Assembly: GCA_905397405.1 (NCBI GenBank)
Contig: CAJPVJ010000088.1
Span: forward strand, 1-42,567
Length of the DNA stretch: 42,567 bases
Source: Oppiella nova
Lineage: Eukaryota; Arthropoda; Arachnida; Sarcoptiformes; Oppiidae
Reading direction: 5' to 3'
In this document: piece after piece, positions 12,979 through 23,373 of the stretch
Position numbering within the stretch: the stretch's first letter is position 1
How the letters are laid out: each line of letters opens with the position of its first letter
The notes under the pieces: generated by a model
Databases searched by the model: none
The model's input: the letters and a program-made list of their open reading frames with translations, nothing else
What the model was told of the DNA's origin: nothing
Position numbers and translations under genes: made by a program

Positions 12979-14353
12979 TTGACTCAAACACAAAGTAAAT
13001 AACAATTTACTAAAAAAGTTGGAGAATATAAAAATGACAAAATTATGTGATTATGTTTTAACTCATTTAGTGTGAGAGCTTTCGCTGAGAAGTTTATGCA
13101 CTAAAAACATGACGAATAGTGAGCTACCAGTGCTCTACATATGATATGACATATAATAAGCTTAAGAAGCAGCGAGTCTTACTCAAAACGAATTGTGTTT
13201 GACTTCAATCATGAAGTGTTGGCTTTGAATGAACACAAATCTCTCGACTCAATGGTATACACGATATGAAGACCTTATTTCAGTGAAGTCTTAGCACACA
13301 TCGCATCGACTGCTATGGCATCGGATGGAGACGCGGAGTGAGAGACAGCACACGCACTAACACGTACTACAGGGACAGGGCATGTGCGGCCGTACAGCGC
13401 TACCAACAGCACTAAAACACTGTAAATGATATTTAGCTGAGATTTGGCCTAAAGCTAAGTCACAAGTAATCATAAGTTTCCGGTCCGTCCGTCCGAATGC
13501 ATAAAACTTAAGACAAACGAACTCTTGTAATGCAAGTCAGGGTACGAACTCCACAATTAAGTCCTTTTCAATGTCTATGAGTCTATGAAAGCACTGTTCG
13601 CACTGTCACTGAACTACTGGTTCTTGGGCTCTGACGGCTACTCCAACTACAGTACACTTCAAAAGTAACATCTCTTAAAGAGAGAGGCGGCAGGAAATAA
13701 TAGGGGGTTTGTCAGCGGGGCCACAATCACACACTCAGGGGAAAGGCATCTAACCTACGACTTTGCATAACAAAAAGTGAGTGATGTTTTGCCAACTGTA
13801 TCCACCGAACAGCCAATCGTATGGTGTGCTGGTGTTTGGCCAACATCTGGTTCATCTCGATTTAGCATCAATGCATTCACAGGCACAGGGAGTCAGAGAG
13901 AGCACAGTCATCATCATCAACACCAACACCAACTTCATCATCATTTCTTGTGATTCCCTCAATATGTGAGCTCATAATCAACTCATTTATTGCTGACAAC
14001 TCACAGCATAACCAAACCATCGCAAGCCGTGTCTCTCAACTAAATAAGCGCTAAATGTGTTAACAGTTTTTCAAAATACATTCAAACACTTTGTGAATCA
14101 ACTGCTTATTGACTGTAAGGACACCAGAATTCACTCAAAACTCATATAACTTTCTATATGTGATCTCAAATTGTCTTTTCTTTTTGTTTCGTTAGTATTT
14201 GTGAAGCTCTTTGACGAGTGAAGACACAGACCTACAAAACGCCACATTCTGTCGACATTTGTCTCTTTCGCCACAAATAATCAGTGCATTAGAAGACAAT
14301 AAGTCTAACAATAACTGCCGGCGCTCTTAGACTCCAGTTGTGATACGAAGATA
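12979..14353. promoter_or_regulatory. Divergent promoter interval between two IgSF genes
   Basis: The 1.37-kb interval lies between the start codons of the minus-strand nine-Ig receptor and the plus-strand two-Ig gene. It is less AT-rich than the flanks. No coding exon was recognised. It must hold the 5' UTRs and promoters of both genes unless upstream non-coding exons lie elsewhere. I cannot identify specific elements. Confidence 0.4.
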
Positions 14354-17300
14354 ATGTCGATAAAGACATTTTCAGTAAACTTATTGATTTTGGTCTACTT
14401 TTGGGCTCTGTTCAGAGGTAAGGGTTAGCCAATATTACGACTAATCATACCATACACTACTCTATCTCTAACTCTCTCTCCCTTTCCCCACTCTATCTAC
14501 TGTTCCCTGTGTTCCACTGTTGGCCATAATCTCAGTGCTGTCTCTCTCATAAAGTCATACGTTTTTGCTTTGCTTTGCACTGCAATTATGACTTCTGTCC
14601 AACACTTGCCGTCTTTCCAATACTTTCCAAGTCTTTGAGTTTTCACATCATTTAATTGCATTGAATTGAAGGCAAAGTTGGCCTAAATTAGTCTCTATTT
14701 CCTCTCAATGTATGAATCTATGAGTGAGTCTCTGCTCTCCCAGTGCTCTCCCGGTGCTCTCCCAGTGCTCATTGTGTGCGCCAATGTGTGAATATATATT
14801 CACTGCTATTATTGCTATTTTTAATGGCACTCAGTCTCCGATAGACTGGCGGTGCGATGCAATCCATGCAATCCATGTGCTATGAGTTGACTAACTATTT
14901 ATATTTGAGTTTATATCTTTAGACATAACTATTTACAGTTAACTGAATTCACACTAAAATAATAACATAAAAAATAAGTACATTTTGTTTCACAAGTAAT
15001 GCGTTCACAAAAAAATATAAGTAATACTAAAACTCTTGAGTACTCGAGAAAGCGTTCAAACAAATAGTTATATGTTTTTTCCTGAAATAATATTTTCACT
15101 CCAATCGCAATGTATTGCAAGCAATCAAACATATGGACTAATAGTGGAAAAAATTTTAATGAATTGCCAACACAATCATAAAGAAGTGAAATTCTGTAGA
15201 CAACTGTTAGGGCTGTTAGCCATCGGTTTGGCGAGCGATCGAAAGGCACCCTAATTATGGTCACCAGTGCTTAAGCGCATCTCTGGCCCAGCGCTTTGGG
15301 CTATGAATTAGATTTGCTTTCACTCGATAACCACCTGTTGTGGAGAAAACACTTTCCAATTGTATCCTTAAAAACGAATTTCACAAAAATATGTCAAATG
15401 TTTTTTGTGTTGAAAAATAAATTTTCAAACTTCTATTAACAGATATATTCGTGGAATGCGTGCGAATAACTGGTATAAGTCCCACTCAATATATGGAAAG
15501 GGATTCGTCTGGAAGTGTGGTTCTTGACTGTCAGTTTGAAATGGATGAGCACAGGGACAGAAAGGCTGTCCTCAAATGGTTAGGCATAATCGATACAGTA
15601 ATAAGCAACTATTTGACTATAATTTCATTATTAACCCCACATTGACAACAGGTATCATAAGGGAGACCCGGTACCTATTTATCAATGGATTATCTCTAAG
15701 GAAAACCGAAAATATTCGGACAAAATCGAGCCCTTCGTAGACAAGAATTACTCAATCGGTGATAAATTAACCAAATTCAGAGCCATTCGACTCATAAGCC
15801 CTCCAATGAGTTTGAGTGGAGAATACGAGTGCACTGTTCAGTCAATCGATGGCCACGACATTAAGACCACTGAACTCATTATTTATGGTATAATATGTGA
15901 TATAATTGTCTCGAAAATTATATATTTATGCTAATCTTGGAAATTTTGGGAAAATGTTGAACAAAATTCTAGAGTAAAGAGCAATGAATTTAATATTTAA
16001 TATTAAAACCGCTGTCTGACTGCTGGCAAACATAAATCGTAAAAATATTTGTTTAGTTGACAAAAGTATTTACATTTAAACCGCAAATTCTTTGAAATAT
16101 TGATTTTATTAGAGGAACTAAATATCAATAAAGAGGAGAGAAGATAACGAAGTCTTTATTTAAAGTTGTGACAGTTTTAGGTCTCAAATATTTTAAGCAA
16201 ATTTATTTTTATTTGTTGTTTCAAAAGTTAAGACAGTATGAACAGAGTTTATGAACATTTTCAAAAACTCCAGACTTTCCGTTCATTTATATATATTTTA
16301 GTTAAATAAACGAATTTTATTAATGAATGCTTTATTTTTCATAAATTTTTCAAGTGTTTAGAATTTCATTAATCTTTCGAAAATGTTTTGCAAACCAGTC
16401 CTGAATAATGAAGTTATTCTCACAATAGAATTTTGTTGCAATATATTTTCAATGTTTTATTTTAGTAGACTATTTATATCAATGTAATATAAACTTGAAT
16501 TTAATGTTTCGAAAATATTTGTTTGCATTCAGTAACCGCTAAAAATTTCACAATCAAAGCCATCGAAGTGGACAATGGAGTGAATATAAGCTGTGAGGGC
16601 ACCGGACTCTCTCCTGAACCAAAGCTCGCATTATTCAGAATAACGCAAACAAATGAGTCAAACGGTATTAATGCCATTGAAGTGAAAGACAAAACGACGA
16701 CTTCACTGAGTCGTGAAGAGTCCGGTCTCTACAACATCTCATTGACAGCACAAGTCTATGAAGACTCATATTCTTCTGGTATTGATGTGACCGATCATTA
16801 CGAGTGCAGACTTATGATCGAGAAAACTGATTATATGGAGACACGGAATCTGGCCATACAGTCAGGTATGACATGAATCCATCCCAAACTTTCATTACAT
16901 AAACGCCAAAATATGCACAAACTCTCACAAAAGCAGTCAATCGGCAAAAGATATGAATTTCTATGAATTTAAACATCTATTCGATGCCAAACACCATCTC
17001 ATGTCACTCTTCGATCGAAAGGCTCGACAAAAGAGTCTAATATTTGCCGTCAATATTATGCTTCATATGCTGTATATAGCGATGAGAGAGAAGTATAAGA
17101 GTTTTGTTCCTGAATGCATGCTAACCTCCATGTGCTGTATAACTATGTGATGCAGATTCTAGAGTAGATCCTCTACACTATGAGCTCATGGCATACAAAC
17201 AATTTCTAACTCCAGGCTCTGCGAGAAATGCCTTTTTTACAATTTTATCGTCAGTTTTATCGACAATTTTCGATTCCATTGCGGAAATATGGGTCCTTAG

Positions 17301-19611
17301 CTCTGGTGGCTGAGGGCTGGTGTTGGCAACGCTCACCACTGATTCTCGTATAACTAATACAAAACCGCTATATCGGCTCAGTGTTTGCCTCCAAATATTA
17401 TTGTTATTACTATTATTATGTTTTGTAGATATAATATAACTTAATATAAGAGTTAAATTTATTTAATATAAAAAGAGCGGCGACTATAAGCCGTATTGAA
17501 TATAACGCGAGTTTTATACTCAAAGCAAATTAAAGTGTGGTTTCATAGTTTGAAAACATTTTGAAAACAAAATCATATGATATGGCCATAGAATGGGAAT
17601 AATGGGAATGAATGAGAAGTCATCCCCTATAATAAGACAATGGCAGAGATGATCAGATCATTAGAGACGCCCACAAATCATATTCGTGTCGTTAGAGAGT
17701 AAGGAATGGAAAGGCATATAATTTTAAATACAATTTATATAATAATGTTATATAAGTTAAGTTATATAATGGCTTTGTTTCACGAATTGATCGGATGGTC
17801 GATCAGCTCATTAGAGACAAAAAGGCATTCATTGCGAGTAAAACTTTATTTGTCATTCAAAGGCATAAACTGGGCTTCAAATCGGCTTAAAACTGTTTTC
17901 ATGAGATTAGAACTTGTTTTGTACACAAAGTCATTCAGTCATTGCCTACTATTGCTTACTATCGTTACTATTCCTCACTATTGCCTACTGTTTCAGTGTT
18001 TCTATTATTGAAGCTTTTCTATAGCCAGTGCTATTTGTTTAAGACTTATTTGTAAGCATTTCTCGAAAGCCAGAACTGCTCTAAGAGTTAGGCGTTAGGC
18101 GTGAGAAAATTGAATGCATAACAGACAACATAAAAGTGTACGGATATATCATACCAGTGCTCTGCTATTTGTGCCGATATTGTGGATATGGCGACAATTG
18201 TGTTCACTGAATACAAATATATACACATATCATACATTAAGTCCATACAAAGCATCCACATATTTATACTCTACCATACTTTTTACGGTACAGTATATAG
18301 TCTATACACTTATGGCATACATAGACGTTATTTTTCAAACTGTTCTCCAAGTGATGGTCTTCTCTCTCCTCAACACAATATTTGCATTTTTGTATGTTTT
18401 GTAACACAAGTTCATCGATGCGTCGCTCCGTTTTGCTTGGCTTAGCGTTTTGAAAGTCATATAACAATAGCCCGAAACACTCAAAACACTTTATGTGTAT
18501 TTCAAAAAGTTTTCTGTTTTCAGACTTCACGACGAATTGTAGTTCCGAGTCGTCCGCCGAAAGTGAAGTTCACAGCAATTGTAGGCAACTGTAGGTCTCC
18601 GCCAATTTCAAGTGTACTTTCGATAAGTTTGTACCAAATGTTCATATGTTTACTTAATTGTTGGTTAAAAATGGTTTTTATTTCTACTCTAAAATCCATA
18701 TCCAAGTCATCTACAATATTTCTGTACCTAAATATAAGAGATATATCACTGGAAACATACACACCGTATATAGCACTTGAAAATAATGAGTTTTCGAGTG
18801 AAAAGTTTTCTTATATTTTTATTCATTTTTGTTCACTTCGAGTTTCATAAGAAAGAATTTTTATTTACGAGAGTATTGTATGCCATAAATTCCCAAATAT
18901 TAAACATTATTTTTGGCGTTTGTGTTATGAGTTTGGCAAATGCTATGATAGAATGAATACAATTGATGTCTTCAATAGACAAATATAATACTAAAGAGAA
19001 CATTGAATTCCTGTTGTATAGGTTGGCACACAAGACATCATTCGCACAATTCTTCGCCCAACAAATGTAAGGCTAACTAAACAACTAATGTATACTTAAG
19101 ACTACAATAACTTAATAATTCAAAATAATGTCTGATTCTTATACTCTATTTATATATATTGGGAGCGCTTCTCATCAAAAAAGTTGATTATTTTTATAGA
19201 AATTCTTGCCTTTATATATCCATTCAATTCTATTCATAGGTTATTGTATTGTATAATAAACTTTATGGTCTGTCTTACAGTGGATTCTGGCATCATTTAA
19301 ACTCTTAAATGCTTTCGTAAATTGAATTAATCGATTGAATGTTGAGATTGAGTTCACTTAAACTAATCATATTTATTCTCAAATATTATGAACTCATCTT
19401 TTGTGAAAAGCTCATTTATTTATTTAAAAGCTTCACATCAATCGCTTAGTACAGGGAACCCACTGTATGCTACTTTCATTGATAGAGTACTAACTTTTAT
19501 TTTAATATTAATTTGTGTTGCATTTCAGACACACCAGCTCAGGCACAGGCATTAGTGGGAGTCCCTCTTCTGGCAGTCGTCAACATTATGATCACCGCTT
19601 ATGTCATATAA
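14354..19611 (+). CDS. Two-Ig membrane-anchored protein, Beat-like architecture
   Basis: Predicted secreted or GPI/membrane-anchored Ig protein of 283 residues. Exons: 14354-14417 (signal peptide MSIKTFSVNLLILVYFWALF), 15443-15578, 15652-15887, 16533-16865 and 19529-19611; all phases match (1, 2, 1, 1). Residues about 22-145 form a V-type Ig with VLDCQFE, LKWYHKGDPVPIYQWI and SGEYECTVQ. The exon break falls at the KW|Y core tryptophan. Residues about 146-256 form a second Ig-like domain (ISCEG ... DHYECRLMI). The end is hydrophobic (ALVGVPLLAVVNIMITAYVI), typical of a GPI signal or C-terminal anchor. The architecture resembles Beaten-path proteins, but the V domain looks closer to an uncharacterised arthropod two-Ig group, so I call it Beat-like only. 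It is divergently paired with the nine-Ig receptor. Confidence 0.82.
18264..18762 (-). other. Two adjoining antisense open frames, unknown, possibly degenerate
   Basis: Two minus-strand frames (80 codons at 18762-18520; 88 codons at 18530-18264) meet with a frame change. The first contains LPTIAVNFTFGGRLGTTIRR. The second contains CFECFG, CKYC and CHKC, which look like paired-cysteine knuckles. No proper intron can join them: the phase-compatible gt...ag gap would be only 37 nt. I do not recognise a family. They could be a decayed gene or mobile-element fragment, or chance frames in a stop-poor stretch. Confidence 0.2.
18524..18594 (+). other. Candidate alternative terminal exon of the two-Ig gene
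   Basis: A good acceptor (ttctgttttcag, ending 18523) is followed by a locally GC-richer segment that opens in phase 1, exactly as the upstream exon requires. It encodes about 23 residues with two cysteines and a Ser/Glu-rich stretch (NCSSESSAESEVHSNC) before a stop at 18592-18594. Use would replace the hydrophobic anchor with a short hydrophilic end, giving a secreted isoform. This rests only on the splice signal and phase. Confidence 0.25.
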
Positions 19612-19943
19612 AAGAAGAGACGGAACACGAGTTCATCTAATTTGAAGTTTTTATGCATCAAATGTTAGAGCAGTTGCCGTCTATTGTTATAAAGTTTACG
19701 ATAGACTAACAAAACGTCTCACATCGCCATCAACACAACTCCTGCGGTGTATAAAGTGTGCCATTTTTGTAGCCAAAGAATCCAATTGTCTTCTAGTCTT
19801 TCAACACAACCACTGATACAACAAAAGGAGAACAACTTTTTTAATATAACGAAACCCAAACCATTGGTTATAATCATTTAGAATAAAGAATAGTTCATAC
19901 CATTGTATATAACTGCTATAAATTCAAGTTATTTATACAATCA

Positions 19944-19949
19944 AATAAA
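19944..19949 (+). terminator. Likely poly(A) signal of the two-Ig gene
   Basis: AATAAA about 335 nt after the stop codon. A second AATAAA lies at 19882-19887. Which one is used cannot be told. Confidence 0.4.
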
Positions 19950-20095
19950 GTATATATAAGAAAGAGATAGAAATCACTTCTTTTTCTTTCTTTATTTCTA
20001 TTTCTCGAAAAAATATTCTCCTTTTGTATTATTAACTGACGGTTATATCGCGTGCAAAGAGTGTCTCCCAATCATTACGTGTACCGAATCGCCAA

Positions 20096-20151
20096 ATGCA
20101 CTCTTTTGTCTTACTTTTCCTTTTTGAAGGTAAGTCTCTCTCTCTCTCTCC

Positions 20152-20186
<35 letters not shown>

Positions 20187-22734
20187 GCTCTCCCCAATGC
20201 CCGCACTGATGCTATATCTTAAACGAGTACGTGCTGTGAATAGACTGCCATTATATATGGTCTCAAATCTACGGCAGCGCTAAAGATATTTCCTCTCATT
20301 ATTCATTAAATGAGAGAATTTCAGCAAAACATAACACAACACAACATAACTCTACCGCTAGTTATATACACAAGTGGTAGCAAAAGAAAAGGTGGGTCTC
20401 AAATGGTATGTCTCCCCTCACCTAATAGAATACAGTAGTTATTCGAGTGATAGAAGTCATACAATATAAATGAAGGGACTCTGACTCTGATATTTGTATG
20501 CATTTCAGTATATTCTCAGCACAAAACTTATTACCTGAATGTTGGGTGCGGTGTACATAACAGTGAGTACTCAGCACCGCATCACAGCTCTAATGAACTA
20601 ATGTTTAGAAATAAAATAATATTAATTTTATTATTCATTACTTTATGCGACAGACTTTTCCTGTCCTCAACAGCAAACACGAGTGCATTCAGTTATAACC
20701 AGTATATGAGAAACCGGTGCTCCGGGCGCTTCAGTTTCATAAGAGCTATCATTCTATTGTTTTCAATGAAACAAAACAAAAAATCCCTACAAATCAAAAA
20801 GCAATAAAAAAGTATTTTCTTATTCTAGTGATCACCGGAAAAATTTTTGCCATTCGACTCATCAGTATTAATGTTCCGAAAGAAGTTATCTTCAGAGGAA
20901 ACGCAACTTTTTATTGTAATTATAATATAGAATCGGATCGACTCTATTCACTCAAGTGGTATAAGAGGATCAATGAAAGGGATGCAGAATTCTTCAGTTA
21001 TAGTAATTGTCAATAATATTCCATTGTTTCCTTTTGCTCCCTTTCCTTGCGTTCACAACCTCTCTCTCTCTCTCTCTCGCTCTCCGCATGAAATCTACTT
21101 TTGTCGAGAAATTCATTGAATTTTTTGTGAGCGCATTAAAAGTAATTCTTTTTTAAATATTATATTAAATAGAAAATCAATTGCGAAACTGAGCGCACAT
21201 TTGTTGCCACGAAATAATAGAGAAGAAATAATTCAATTTATTTCGCACAATATTCTTTCATTTTGATGAATAGAAATTTAAAGTTTATTTTCATATTAAT
21301 AGAGAAGTAAAAACAAATGATATTTGAGTGAAAGCATCAATAAATTATACTCGTGTATGAAGAGTGTGTTTAAGAGCTAAACAACAACCATATAATGACA
21401 ACTGGGTTCGGGTACTCCACCCAATAAATTCAATAAACAATACTTTACGGGCTATAACTAACTGCCGGTTCCTCACTTGTAATTCCCAATGCATTTAGGC
21501 TTCAATTCAATTATCAACAAAAGTAAAAGTTTTGATCAAACGATAGGTCACCGGATATTTCATTTGGAAAGGCATTTGGTTTATGAAAATAAATCTAATA
21601 ATTCTTTGGAGATTAAAATGTAAAATATTCTGTACAATGAATTCAATTATTGTTTGTCAAAGAGTACGTTTGAATACAAATATATTATGAAATGTTTGAT
21701 TTGACATTCAAATGAATTCAAGCCATAAATATATGGATGAACGCAACGAAAGCAATGTATCAAATAAAAGCACTTTTAGTTTCCACACGACGACAGATAA
21801 CATTTGAAAATTAATAGTATGTTTCAAAACTAGTAGTTTCAAAGCCTAATTAAGGCTAAGATTAACAGTAAAACAGTTGTTAAGTCAGTTCATGAATTAT
21901 AAGTACTCTATATTTAAAATAGCTTTTGAGTTAATTAAGCGGAAAACGCGATTTCACTGATTATTTTAATTAAGGTTTAAATACAGATAATTCATATAAC
22001 ATTCCCTTTTCAATAAATAATAACTGTTTCAAACTTAAGTCATAAGTATACTACTTATCAAAACTTTTCAACTAAAAACATGTCTTGTTTGAAAATGTTA
22101 TACATTTGTAAAAGAGCTTAAAAAAAGAAAAACTAAAAGTCAATTAATTGAAATAGTTTGGGGTCCAGAGCCCACAATACATCTGAACGCTGCACCTGGA
22201 GTTCACTTGGATGGACAGAGGAGTTCATCCACGGGTGATGTTTTATTTCTGTACGACATTGACCTGACATCTGAAGGCTATTACAAATGTGAAGTCAGTG
22301 CTGATCACACTTTCCAAACGGTCCGAATGGACAGCTATATGACAGTAATAGGCAAGTGTCTCACTCCCTGTCCACTGTTGCAAACCAAATGCCATATTAG
22401 CGTTGAAAGCATTCGGTAATAAAGTTAATGACATTTAGTTCCGCCGACAAAACCACCGCTCATTGAGGGCTACAAAACATTTTACGCGATCGGAGAAGTC
22501 GTCACATCTTATTGCATTGCCTCCTACTCTAAGCCAAAGTCAAGAATCAAATGGTATATCAATGGAGACGAAGTGCCAGATTATTATTATATCACGTCTA
22601 ATACAACCGATGAAGACATTTCTGGCATAAGTTTCACACTCGAGGAAAGGCATCTCATATCGGGAAGACTTGGTTTGTGTTGCACAGCGTTTATTGACTC
22701 AGATTTCCAGCACAAAGGTTTAGTTCAAAGTTAT

Positions 22735-22777
<43 letters not shown>

Positions 22778-23373
22778 GATTGTGTATCACATAATTACAG
22801 CGTTTTGTTGTTTAAATAGATTTTCATTTTTATAACTGTATTGTGATTATAATAGTTAGCAGTCAGGAGACTATAATTAACGGCACAAATGAATTAGAAA
22901 ACGTTCCGTTAATTTCTGGTCTGAAATCAAATTACATGTTAGGAGACTATCTGAACGTTAACTGCACTATACGTCAAATGATTTATGAAACATCTCAGCC
23001 CCGACTCGAATGGTTTATTCATAATCAAAAGGTAACCAAAATGTGATAAAAAATATCATTTCGGCAGAAATATATGCAATAAAATATTGATTCACTTTTT
23101 CCCTCTCAATAGCCGAACGCAGATTTTGTGAGACATTATGCCATTAAAAATATAATAGGATTGCGATTCCGTATAATGCAATACCATCTCAACAATAACA
23201 GCAGTCTTTTTATCAAATGTAAGGCCACACAACTTAGCCGGAGCAAGATCCTCAACTCCAAGCCAGTCAAGACAAATGATGCCCTCTCTGTCATAATTAA
23301 TGCTAATCACATGTATTTATACTTATATCTCATTTATTTATACTATTCGCACTATAATCACATTCTAATATAA
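20096..23373 (+). CDS. Beaten-path family protein with an extra Ig domain
   Basis: Predicted 372-residue neuronal-recognition-type protein. Exons: 20096-20129 (signal peptide start MHSFVLLFLFE), 20829-21002, 22157-22351, 22439-22717, 22856-23031 and 23113-23373; phases agree. Ig1 is a typical Beat V domain: INVPKEVIFRGNATFYCNY, LYSLKWYKR, EFFSY, then LTSEGYYKCEVSADHTFQT. The second Ig starts VPPTKPPLIEGYKTFYAIGE and has IKWYINGDEV. A third Ig-like domain (PLISGLKSNYMLGDYLNVNC, LEWFIHNQK, LFIKCKA) follows and resembles the second. The end (HMYLYLYLIYLYYSHYNHIL) is hydrophobic, consistent with an anchor. Known Beats have two Ig domains, so the third is odd. The intron after exon 3 begins GC (AG|GCAAGT), forced by phase. 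The first exon is the least certain: a hydrophobic frame at 20601 (MFRNKIILILLFITL) could be an alternative start. Confidence 0.85.
20135..20192. repeat. (TC)n microsatellite at splice donor
   Basis: Imperfect dinucleotide array with two ccc interruptions, beginning 5 nt inside the first intron of the Beat gene, directly after gtaag. Confidence 0.95.
21061..21085. repeat. (TC)n microsatellite
   Basis: Short dinucleotide array about 58 nt downstream of the second donor of the Beat gene. Confidence 0.9.
22352..22438 (+). other. GC-AG intron in the Beat gene
   Basis: The donor reads AG|GCAAGT and the acceptor atttag. Phase 1 of the flanking exons (ACA GTA ATA G / TT CCG CCG) requires this position. 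The nearby GTAATA would shift the frame. The GC donor otherwise matches the consensus seen for GC-AG introns. Confidence 0.75.
22738..22775. repeat. (TC)n microsatellite near splice donor
   Basis: Dinucleotide array starting about 20 nt downstream of the donor at 22718-22719 in the Beat gene. Confidence 0.95.

Larger units (their letters stand above)
16866..19528 (+). other. Large last intron of the two-Ig gene
   Basis: The 2.66-kb intron precedes the anchor exon. It contains a phase-compatible alternative terminal exon candidate at 18524-18594 and, on the opposite strand, two adjoining long open frames (18762-18520 and 18530-18264). The rest shows nothing recognisable. Confidence 0.5.

Noticed and set aside
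20601-20807. Separate 68-residue protein starting MFRNKIILILL
   Set aside because: A hydrophobic start alone is weak in AT-rich DNA. At most it is an alternative first exon of the Beat gene (possible donor after gcattca).
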